Source of the DNA: Nostoc sp. 'Peltigera membranacea cyanobiont' N6
GTDB taxonomy: Bacteria > Cyanobacteriota > Cyanobacteriia > Cyanobacteriales > Nostocaceae
Assembly (NCBI RefSeq): GCF_002949735.1
Contig: NZ_CP026681.1
Coordinates: forward strand, 5,300,001-5,364,000
Direction of reading: 5' to 3'
Length of the DNA: 64,000 bases
Under the pieces are notes generated by a model, which did not search any database, was not told where the DNA came from, and saw only the letters and a program-made list of their open reading frames with translations. The translations under genes were made by a program, and so were the position numbers. This document shows, piece after piece, positions 17,101-24,536 of this stretch (within the stretch, counting starts at the first letter, position 1; every line of letters starts with the position of its first letter).

Positions 17101-17895
17101 TCATGCTAGGAAAAGCTCCCTAATTTGCTGAAAGCTAGGATGGTAGGGATTATATTGTAGCGACCCTGAAAGCTGATTAACGGTATGAATGGGAATAATT
17201 TCGACGATACTATTAGTGTAGGCGATCGCTTCAAATCTCTCGACTAGCTCGACGCTCCAAGTTTCTTCTCGCACTGGCTGCTGGTGGTTTTGCAACCAGT
17301 TTACAAGTTGTGATCGCACAATTCCCGGCAAAATTCCGGCCTTTATTGGTGGCGTGTACCAAGTGCGATCGCACCATCCCCAAAGGTTGCCTGTGCTGGT
17401 TTCTAGCCAATTTCCTCGAACATCGATTAATATTGCTTCTTGAGCATCTAAGCTAGTTTTTGCCAACCAAGCACTCAAATAATTTCCAGTTTTATGAGAG
17501 GGGAGAGAACGATAAAATTCCGAGTTAGCGACGGCGCATATTATACCATCATTTTGTTTTTCTGTCAAATTGATTGGTAAAAATCTACCTGTTATCCACT
17601 CTCGGCCATCGGCAAAAAGGGTAATTCTGAGAACGGGGAAGTGGGTGAGGAGAATTTCAGCGCCTTGATGCACACGATTCCAATCTGGTTGTTGCCAACC
17701 AAAAGTTTGAATTGAGAAAAGTAAGCGAGCGCAGTGTGCTTGCCAATTAGTTAAATTACTATCTAGGGAGTTCTCATAAATTCGCAATGTTGTAAAAACA
17801 GTCGCTCCATAAAGTAAGCCTGGATCGTTAATGTCTAACTCTAAAGTTTGGGAGTGAATTAATTTGCCGTTGTACCAAAAAATATCATTTTTCAC
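17101..17895 (-). CDS. Class IV aminotransferase (4-amino-4-deoxychorismate lyase-like)
   Basis: The 264-residue fold-type IV PLP protein shows 'DPGLLYGATVFTTLRIYE' near residue 25, a candidate PLP lysine in 'SHKTGNYL' (about residue 138), the family motif 'EAILIDVRGNWLETSTGNLW', then 'AGILPGIVRSQLVNWL'. The length and sequence suit either PabC (p-aminobenzoate for folate) or a branched-chain/D-amino acid aminotransferase-like enzyme. I favour a PabC-like role but cannot decide. It starts with GTG at 17895. The GNAT gene ends 17 bases upstream on the same strand, so the two are probably co-transcribed. Confidence 0.85.
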   Translation of the reverse strand: MKNDIFWYNGKLIHSQTLELDINDPGLLYGATVFTTLRIYENSLDSNLTNWQAHCARLLFSIQTFGWQQPDWNRVHQGAEILLTHFPVLRITLFADGREWITGRFLPINLTEKQNDGIICAVANSEFYRSLPSHKTGNYLSAWLAKTSLDAQEAILIDVRGNWLETSTGNLWGWCDRTWYTPPIKAGILPGIVRSQLVNWLQNHQQPVREETWSVELVERFEAIAYTNSIVEIIPIHTVNQLSGSLQYNPYHPSFQQIRELFLA

Positions 17896-17912
17896 AACCA
17901 GATTGCTTGTTC

Positions 17913-18335
17913 CTACAACTCTATTCCAAAGTGATGACTTGTAATACTCATGCGTTCCATGAGATAAAACCTGTGAGCGCCAAATCGCTGAACCCCAGAA
18001 TCAAGACTGAGGTGTTTACAGCCATGATTTTTTGCATATTCAATAAGCCATTGAAATAACTGTTTACCATAACCTTGCGATCGCTTCAACTCATCAACAA
18101 CTAAGTCATCAACATATAAAAACTTTCCCAATGCTAAACATGTAGAGATGCGAAATCTAGCCACTGCAACAGCTTGCTCCTCTAGTTCCAAGAATACAAC
18201 TTGATATCCTTCTTTCATTTGATATCGAACTTGTTCTAGAAATTTAGCCTCTTCAAGATGAGGACGTAACTGGGAAATAACAGAAAAACATCCTAATATT
18301 TGAAATTCAGATTCTGCTAATTTTATTGACACCAC
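17913..18335 (-). CDS. GNAT family N-acetyltransferase
   Basis: The 140-residue protein has the GNAT core: 'LGKFLYVDDLVVDELKRSQG' (beta 4) and the acetyl-CoA loop 'RSQGYGKQLFQWL' (Q/RxxGxG/A). 'HLSLDSGVQRFGAHRFYLME' (motif B) follows. The substrate is unknown. The start is GTG at 18335, with AGGAG five bases upstream. It lies directly before the class IV aminotransferase gene. Confidence 0.88.
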   Translation of the reverse strand: MVSIKLAESEFQILGCFSVISQLRPHLEEAKFLEQVRYQMKEGYQVVFLELEEQAVAVARFRISTCLALGKFLYVDDLVVDELKRSQGYGKQLFQWLIEYAKNHGCKHLSLDSGVQRFGAHRFYLMERMSITSHHFGIEL

Positions 18336-18428
18336 TATTACTCCTCATATTACTTTACTAAGCGATAGAGATGAGCGGGATTTCAGATAATTTTATTTTA
18401 TTTGCAGTCAAATGCTAGAAATAAAAAC

Positions 18429-19214
18429 TTAATCTTTAGGTGGAAAGAGAATTTTATTAGTACCTTCAGGAGTTTTAATTACTTTTCCACCCAAAGCTTC
18501 GATTTCCCTAATTGCTCGGTTCCGAGTTTTCTCATTGACTTGATTATTTAAAACCATTGCCCATGTAGAAATCTGAGCATATTTACTGTTAGGATTTCGG
18601 CTCAGAAATTCCGCAGTTTTTTGGGAAGTATTAGCTATAAGCTGACTTTCTGGATCTGAGAAGTTACTAGCCCAGTTTGCTGCCGTTGTAAAAGACTTTT
18701 GGGAAGCTTTAGCGTCGCCTAAAAATAATAACTCATCAACTCCTTTATAACGCCATACGTAATAAGACTTTTCGGGAACGAAGGGAGATAGTGATTTTAA
18801 GCCTTTCTCTGAGAGTGCGATCGCCCGTTCTGGCATAGCAGCATATAATGAAGTACTGATAGAAAGACTCCGATACGCTGCTAAAAATCGCGGGTCACGT
18901 TCTAGAATGACTTCAAAATATTCTGGACTTAAACCATAACCTGTTTTATCCCGAACTTCATCATCTCCGAAGTACTGTGCAAAATTGAGATATACCAAAT
19001 CTGCAATGAAATTATCATAACCAAAACTAGGTGTTTTTTTGAGAAAATTAAGACGGAGACTTTCTGATTTTATTTCTTTTTGTAGAGTCTCTACAGATAC
19101 AGATTGTTTGCTAGCTATCAGTTTTTGCAATTGGGGAAATTGAATCAAAGCAACTCCTAAAATACCCACACAAATTATAAAAGGTGTAGCAATAGCTTTA
19201 CGTGGCAACAACAT
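18429..19214 (-). CDS. Hypothetical membrane-anchored, TPR-like cyanobacterial protein
   Basis: The 261-residue protein has an N-terminal membrane helix ('FIICVGILGVALIQF') and then a helical domain. The segments 'FGYDNFIADLVYLNFAQYFG' and 'ERDPRFLAAYRSLSISTSL' resemble tetratricopeptide-like helices. I recognise it only as a conserved cyanobacterial protein of unknown function. The ATG at 19214 has GAGAAG eight bases upstream; the frame also opens at a TTG at 19241. Confidence 0.7.
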   Translation of the reverse strand: MLLPRKAIATPFIICVGILGVALIQFPQLQKLIASKQSVSVETLQKEIKSESLRLNFLKKTPSFGYDNFIADLVYLNFAQYFGDDEVRDKTGYGLSPEYFEVILERDPRFLAAYRSLSISTSLYAAMPERAIALSEKGLKSLSPFVPEKSYYVWRYKGVDELLFLGDAKASQKSFTTAANWASNFSDPESQLIANTSQKTAEFLSRNPNSKYAQISTWAMVLNNQVNEKTRNRAIREIEALGGKVIKTPEGTNKILFPPKD

Positions 19215-19632
19215 ATTTTTTGTCTTCTCTAACACAAGCAACTGATTGTATATAATATAGTTTTTGTAAAATTAGTCAGCTACATAGTCACAGTAGCTTA
19301 CACAGGAAAGCAGCTACTATAGCAGTCTATCTTTAGCTCAAGAGAAACTTAAAATAAGTATATTAGATTTTATGTATTGCATTATACATTTAATCTTGGG
19401 TTTTAGAGTGTAATTTACGCCTCCTGATTTACAGCATCTAAAATAAACTATTTTCTTTTTTGAGATGAAATTAGATTCTAGAAATCTAGCTTTACTTTTG
19501 TTGAGCAACAAGCTATTAAATTATTAAGTCACTTTGGTATTACTTAGTTTTGTTAAGTAATAGCAGTAAAATTTGTGACATGATTTAAAATTTTATTTTG
19601 TTCGCCATTAGACCTTTCTCCTCCTTAATCTT
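19215..19632. other. Intergenic region, divergent
   Basis: About 420 AT-rich bases with no open frame. It is the only place for the promoter of the three-gene cassette 19633-22074. Confidence 0.5.
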
Positions 19633-20091
19633 ATGCTAGATACTGTAGTTACGAATAACTTGGAAAATAATAGTCTATCCATTCAACCAAAAAATAGTGA
19701 TTTTAAAACAATAGTTACTAATCTCAACGCTGATAAAAAAGGACTGGATGTTGACGAGATTATTGATGCCATTAAAACAGTAATAGTTGAAGCGATTGAT
19801 TTAAAAATTACTACTTGGGTAGCAGAGTCATCTGAACAGCCACAAAATGAGATAGAAGCTGCAAAACCAGGCAATCGAATCTATACCCGAATTAATCTTG
19901 TTAGTGGCGATATCCAAAATGAAATTGGTAGTCAATTTACCGATAGTGGTTCCTATAAAGAAATTCGTGAATTTCATTTAACTCAAATTCGAGACGGTAG
20001 GGAGATTATTCACAAGAATATCGAAAGTGTAGAAAAATTGTATGGATTTTTTATGGAAATGGTGAAACATCGCAAAAAGTCAGAACTTTAA
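19633..20091 (+). CDS. Hypothetical protein, gene 1 of an unknown three-gene cassette
   Basis: The 152-residue acidic, soluble protein is not a family I recognise. An amphipathic helix lies at about residues 39-60 ('DVDEIIDAIKTVIVEAIDLK'). It is followed by a beta-rich part with 'RINLVSGDIQNEIGSQF' (86-102) and a helical end ('IIHKNIESVEKLYGFFMEMV'). The VSGDI segment resembles 'SIVLIHGDIFHKIKLDF' in the third gene of the cassette (147-163). ATG at 19633 has no Shine-Dalgarno site. Confidence 0.75.
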   Translation: MLDTVVTNNLENNSLSIQPKNSDFKTIVTNLNADKKGLDVDEIIDAIKTVIVEAIDLKITTWVAESSEQPQNEIEAAKPGNRIYTRINLVSGDIQNEIGSQFTDSGSYKEIREFHLTQIRDGREIIHKNIESVEKLYGFFMEMVKHRKKSEL

Positions 20092-20227
20092 GCATTCTCT
20101 GTTAATTATCCATTAAAACTAAAGTCACTAGACCAACTTTGCCAAATAGTTAGGTTAATTTGCTTGTATCTAGCTATCCATAACAACGCTACAGTCAGAT
20201 TAGTTAGAACTGTGAGAGGATGACACT

Positions 20228-21106
20228 ATGTCTAATGAAACTCAAATTAAAGACCAAAATAGTATTCAGACTCGAAATCGAAATGCTACTCAACCTCAAA
20301 ATATTCAAAACCAAGCAAGAGGCTTGTTAAACAATTTAGTATCGTCTGTACAAACATTAGTTTATGACATCACAGCTTTAGAAGTGAATACGATGGTTGT
20401 AGATAGGATTAATGCTTCAAAATTTAATGCTTGGGAGGCATATCAAGAAATCTATTCTATACACGATCCAGACTACTTTGAGGCGAAAGGGATTCCAGAA
20501 GAAGGTTCTCAAGCTCAAGAACTGCGTAAGCGTTATAAAAGTTTATTCAACCAACTCGAAAGAGAATATTTTTACCTTCTCCTTGAGGAGGGTTCAGGTT
20601 TTTATAACCCGCAGGATGAGCGGATAAAACGATATCGTCAGAGGCTGGAATATGCCAAGAAATATCAACCAAACCTAGTTGAAGCCGATCGGGAGAATGT
20701 GAAGCTAGCTGAACCAATATTACCTGCTCCAACTCCCGTTCTTGATGACGAAGATGGAAACAATCAACAAGATTGGATTGAAACTTTTAAAGAGATTCAA
20801 ATACTTTTAAATAATGATAAATTCGGTCGTACCCTACGTAAGATGTCTGAACTAAAAGCTGCGCTTGACAGTAGTAATGTTCAAAGTACCAAAATTGATA
20901 TTATTTATGCTCAAACTGTCATGCAGTTAGATGGAGATATTATCACTCGTTACCATAAAGAACTTTTTAATTTACCTGAAGAAGCTAAAAATCTAATTAT
21001 TAATACACATAATCAAGGAGTGATTTCTGGAGAAAAGCAGTGGCGGGGAACATTTAGTTTTCTGATTAGTTTGATACAGGGAATCGCAAATTTAGCTCGA
21101 CAATGA
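20228..21106 (+). CDS. Hypothetical protein, gene 2 of an unknown three-gene cassette
   Basis: The 292-residue, mainly helical, charged protein is not recognised. A Gln/Asn-rich start (about 30 residues) is followed by helices, with 'YQEIYSIHDPDYFEAKG' near residue 75 and 'ELRKRYKSLFNQLEREYFYL' near 100. The C-terminal 20 residues ('TFSFLISLIQGIANLA') are hydrophobic or amphipathic and may touch a membrane. It starts with ATG at 20228, seven bases after a good AGAGGA. Its stop overlaps the start of the next gene in ATGA, a sign of translational coupling. Confidence 0.8.
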   Translation: MSNETQIKDQNSIQTRNRNATQPQNIQNQARGLLNNLVSSVQTLVYDITALEVNTMVVDRINASKFNAWEAYQEIYSIHDPDYFEAKGIPEEGSQAQELRKRYKSLFNQLEREYFYLLLEEGSGFYNPQDERIKRYRQRLEYAKKYQPNLVEADRENVKLAEPILPAPTPVLDDEDGNNQQDWIETFKEIQILLNNDKFGRTLRKMSELKAALDSSNVQSTKIDIIYAQTVMQLDGDIITRYHKELFNLPEEAKNLIINTHNQGVISGEKQWRGTFSFLISLIQGIANLARQ

Positions 21107-22074
21107 ACGCCAACATAATAAAAACAGATAACCAAGCTGATGTTGTACTCTCTCTATTTATCCAAGTTCCTCAAGGCGATCGCTTTGAACTCAAAGTTGA
21201 GCGATCGCAGTGTAGTTTTTATCTTAACGAGCAAGTTGTAGAACAGATTCAGCAAGCACAAAAAACTGGTGTTTCTCTGTACATCCCACCGAAATTGATA
21301 ATTCCGCTATGGTATTATGCCTGTTTCGGCAATAATGTTGTGTTCAGAAAAAAACAAATTACTGAAAAACAGATTAGTAATTTTTTTTACGTTACTGTTA
21401 TAGTCAATATTATCAAATATTTTCTGAGTAAAACCGCACGGAGCAAAGTAAGCTTACAGTCTGGACTTACCTTTAATTCTTACTATAAGCAGCCTGAATC
21501 AGCTTCAGATGCTTATGAAGAGAAAGACATCATTTTGCAAAGTATCGTACTTATTCATGGTGATATATTCCACAAAATCAAGTTGGATTTTATGCAAAAT
21601 TCCAACTGCTCAACAATTATCTCTGCTCATTATTGGCTGACTGAACAAATACTAAGTTGCTTTCGGACTAAGCTAAATCTGCTAGTTTGGGAAGTAGCTT
21701 CGCTGTTTCCTGCTGGTTTGGTAGTCTACAGTTTATATCCAGCAAATGGAATATTATCGATATTTGCTTGGATAGGCTTCACTATACTATTTGCGACTAC
21801 TCGCTATGTTCTTGTCAATCAACTTCAAAGACGTACTTCCATCAATTCCAAATTTATAAATTGGTTAGCATGGACGCTGATTTGTCTGATCCCTATCGTT
21901 GTTGTTGCTGCTATTCATAGCTTTAGAGATGTTAATGCCTTATTATTGTCATTCTCGTCACTTATCGCCCCAAAACTTGCCGAGTACATTTTAAATTTTA
22001 TCAGACCACGAATTTGGAAAATTATTTTTACACTGGTTTCTGTCGTTACGAGTATTTATAAATTTTTTCGGTAA
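21103..22074 (+). CDS. Hypothetical multi-pass membrane protein, gene 3 of an unknown three-gene cassette
   Basis: The 323-residue protein has a soluble N-terminal part of about 190 residues. Three to four membrane segments follow at about 196-212, 215-231, 253-272 and 307-322. The soluble part opens 'VVLSLFIQVPQGDRFELKVE' and contains 'SIVLIHGDIFHKIKLDF', which aligns with gene 1 of the cassette. No family is recognised. It overlaps gene 2 by 4 bases and ends 9 bases from the convergent ackA. Confidence 0.8.
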   Translation: MNANIIKTDNQADVVLSLFIQVPQGDRFELKVERSQCSFYLNEQVVEQIQQAQKTGVSLYIPPKLIIPLWYYACFGNNVVFRKKQITEKQISNFFYVTVIVNIIKYFLSKTARSKVSLQSGLTFNSYYKQPESASDAYEEKDIILQSIVLIHGDIFHKIKLDFMQNSNCSTIISAHYWLTEQILSCFRTKLNLLVWEVASLFPAGLVVYSLYPANGILSIFAWIGFTILFATTRYVLVNQLQRRTSINSKFINWLAWTLICLIPIVVVAAIHSFRDVNALLLSFSSLIAPKLAEYILNFIRPRIWKIIFTLVSVVTSIYKFFR

Positions 22075-22083
22075 ACCCTATTC

Positions 22084-23301
22084 TTATTTTTGCAAAAGTT
22101 GCCAACACTGCCCAGCGATCGCCCAATCTTCTTGAGTATGGATAACTAATACCCGTACTGCTGAGTCAGTTGTCGCAATATCTTCATCCACTGGCTGCTG
22201 TTGATTTTTCTCAAGATCGAGTTTCAACCCCAAAAAACCAAAGGCTTCACAGGCGGCTTGACGAATTTCCGCAGAGTGTTCGCCTACGCCTGCTGTGAAC
22301 ACCAAAGTATCTAATCCACCCAAACTGGTAAGCATTGCACCGATATTAGAACGTAGGCGATGCACATAGATATCCCACGCCAGTTGAGCGCGGGAATTAC
22401 CTTGAGCGATCGCTTCTCTCACTTCCCGCATATCGCTAGATACACCCGAAATTCCCTTTAACCCAGAAGCTTTATTTAAGATATCATCCAACTTTTCGAC
22501 GGAATAATTGCAGTACCGCAACAGATAAATCAGAATTCCTGGATCGATTGAACCAGAACGACTACCCATCATCAATCCTTCTAGGGGTGTGAATCCCATT
22601 GTAGTGTCGATACTGCGACCATTTTTAATTGCCGCCAAAGAGCAACCATTACCCAAATGACAGGTAATTAACCGCTCAGGTGGAACATCTCGGCCGAGAA
22701 TTTGGGTAGCACGTTGAGAACAGTATTGGTGACTGATACCATGAAACCCATAGCGACGGATACCTTGCTCTACCCACTGATATGGGCCGGGATAGATTGC
22801 TGCTGCATCGGGTAAAGTGGCATGAAACCCGGTATCAAATACTGCTACTTGGGTGACATCTTTTGAGATTTCTTCAATTGCTTCTATGCCTTCCACAGCG
22901 ACTGGATTATGTGCTGGAGCAAGGTTAGATAAGCTAGCGATCGCCTTTTTGACATCATCCGTAATTACCACACTATCTCGATAATCTTGTCCACCATGTA
23001 CTATCCGATGCCCCACCACATCGATTTCTGACAACCGATCTATTACTTTGGTAGCACCATCAGTAAGTGTATGAAGCATATAGGTGAGGTGTGCCTGTGG
23101 GGAATCATCAGAGATTGATTCTTGCAGCGTTGCACCCTTACCAGTTTTCACCTCAATTTCTGCTACACTGCGATTTTGAGTCCAGTTGATTTTCCCTTCC
23201 CAAAGGGGTTGGGCTGCTTTGGTGGAGAAAGCCCGATCTGAAATCTCATACAGACAACTCTTTTGGGTACTCGATCCGGCATTCAGCACCAATATCTTCA
23301 T
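22084..23301 (-). CDS. ackA: Acetate kinase
   Basis: The 405-residue ASKHA-fold enzyme interconverts acetate plus ATP with acetyl phosphate plus ADP. Family features are the N-terminal 'KILVLNAGSSTQK', 'VGHRIVHGG' (acetate site), 'FDTGFHATLPDAA', 'YGFHGISHQY', 'CHLGNGCSLAAIKNGRSIDT' and 'GLDTLVFTAGVGEHS'. The adenine/phosphate loop 'NAGSST' replaces the commoner NAGSSS. No phosphotransacetylase gene is next to it. ATG at 23301. Confidence 0.96.
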   Translation of the reverse strand: MKILVLNAGSSTQKSCLYEISDRAFSTKAAQPLWEGKINWTQNRSVAEIEVKTGKGATLQESISDDSPQAHLTYMLHTLTDGATKVIDRLSEIDVVGHRIVHGGQDYRDSVVITDDVKKAIASLSNLAPAHNPVAVEGIEAIEEISKDVTQVAVFDTGFHATLPDAAAIYPGPYQWVEQGIRRYGFHGISHQYCSQRATQILGRDVPPERLITCHLGNGCSLAAIKNGRSIDTTMGFTPLEGLMMGSRSGSIDPGILIYLLRYCNYSVEKLDDILNKASGLKGISGVSSDMREVREAIAQGNSRAQLAWDIYVHRLRSNIGAMLTSLGGLDTLVFTAGVGEHSAEIRQAACEAFGFLGLKLDLEKNQQQPVDEDIATTDSAVRVLVIHTQEDWAIAGQCWQLLQK

Positions 23302-23409
23302 AGGACAACATTAAAACATGACCTTATCTGATTTGATCGTGCCACTAAATGTAGCCTCATGCTTCTAGGCTAATTGAATCATTTTTCAAAGCGATCGCTT
23401 ACAGATTTT

Positions 23410-23597
23410 CTATGAACTATATCTTGGAGATGTTTCAGGTAGAGGAAATTCCTCCAAATAAAGCTGCGTTGCCTCTCTCAAGCTAGCAATTGCCTGTTCG
23501 ATTGTCTCTCCCCGATCGACCTACCAACTTCGGGACACTCAGCTATATACATATCGTCCTCTTTATAAATGAGGACTGCAAAATTGCGAGTTTTCAT
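23410..23597 (-). pseudogene. HicB-like antitoxin (UPF0150 family), frameshifted
   Basis: Reading from ATG 23597 gives 'MKTRNFAVLIYKEDDMYIAE' and 'CPEVG', a HicB-type partial RNase H fold, and then runs into a stop. The remainder, 'GETIEQAIASLREATQLYLE' to 'PETSPRYSS', continues in another frame to a TAG at 23410. A single missing base near 23512-23528 explains it. The start codon overlaps the stop of the PaiB-like gene (ATGA). No HicA toxin gene is adjacent. Confidence 0.75.
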
Positions 23598-24232
23598 CGT
23601 ATTGTATCCTCATTCGTTTCAAGGTTTTGTTTCATCTCTGCACCGACGGCACGAGCAGCCGGATCTGAACTTTGCAGTAGTGTACTTGACACATTATGCT
23701 GCTCAAATTGGCTTCGGTTTTGACTAAGTTTGTACTTACCTTCCAAACGTGTAACAGTTATTTCAAATCCCACAATTCCATTCATCATACCTTCACGAAA
23801 TCCGTCAGATAAACCGTGCCAATGCGATTTGTAGTCAGCTTCATAGGTGTCTATCATCTTGTTTATCATTTGGTTCATTGATTCTGGGGAGTCATTGAGC
23901 ATGATAACTTTGGGAATACCATAAGCGTGAACAGCAATATAGTTCCACGTCGGTACGCTCTCATGCTTTTCATACAAAGTAGGAGAAATGTAAGCGTGTG
24001 CCCCGGTGAAGATAGCCAGTAATTCAGTGTCAAGGGCTTGTGATTGAGGATTTTGCTTTGCCAAATGACCAATTAATTTAACAGTATCACCTTCCATAGC
24101 AATAATAAGAGGAACGTGTGAAGCATAAGGTACACCGTCTACGATCGATACCAATATAGCGAAACTATTCGCTCTCATAAAGGCGATCAATTTATCAATA
24201 TTATCTTCTTGAAAAGCAGTTGGTCTATACAT
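23594..24232 (-). CDS. FMN-binding negative regulator-like protein (PaiB family)
   Basis: The 212-residue protein begins 'MYRPTAFQEDNIDKLIAFMR' and contains the PaiB hallmark 'HESVPTWNYIAVHAYG' plus 'LIGHLAKQNPQ', a split-barrel flavin-binding fold. B. subtilis PaiB acts with PaiA in repressing sporulation and protease genes; in cyanobacteria the role is unknown, and no PaiA gene is next to it. The last residues ('ETNEDTIR') overlap the start of the HicB-like pseudogene. Confidence 0.9.
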   Translation of the reverse strand: MYRPTAFQEDNIDKLIAFMRANSFAILVSIVDGVPYASHVPLIIAMEGDTVKLIGHLAKQNPQSQALDTELLAIFTGAHAYISPTLYEKHESVPTWNYIAVHAYGIPKVIMLNDSPESMNQMINKMIDTYEADYKSHWHGLSDGFREGMMNGIVGFEITVTRLEGKYKLSQNRSQFEQHNVSSTLLQSSDPAARAVGAEMKQNLETNEDTIR

Positions 24233-24423
24233 GGCGATCTAACCTTAATATCAACTTATAAAAGTCTCTTAGTCATCAATACGATTCAGGTAAGCTCAAC
24301 AATTAACGCTCAGTATTGGGTTTCACTTCGTATCTCTGCGGAGAAATAAGCTACAATTATCTGCGCCAATTTTTTTGACCTTTTCTTTCTTTGTGACCTT
24401 TGCGCCCTTTGCGGTTCGTTTAT

Positions 24424-24483
24424 CTTCTCTTCTCTTCTCTTCTCTTCTCTTCTCTTCTCTTCTCTTCTCTTCTCTTCTCTTCT
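24424..24483. repeat. Pentanucleotide microsatellite (CTTCT) x 12
   Basis: Twelve perfect copies of CTTCT lie about 50 bases beyond the dnaE stop codon. In the minus-strand transcript this is an AGAAG-rich purine tract. Confidence 0.97.
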
Positions 24484-24536
24484 TTATATTTAATATTTTG
24501 GCGCTAATAAATCTATGACTTCAAGATATGAGAACA

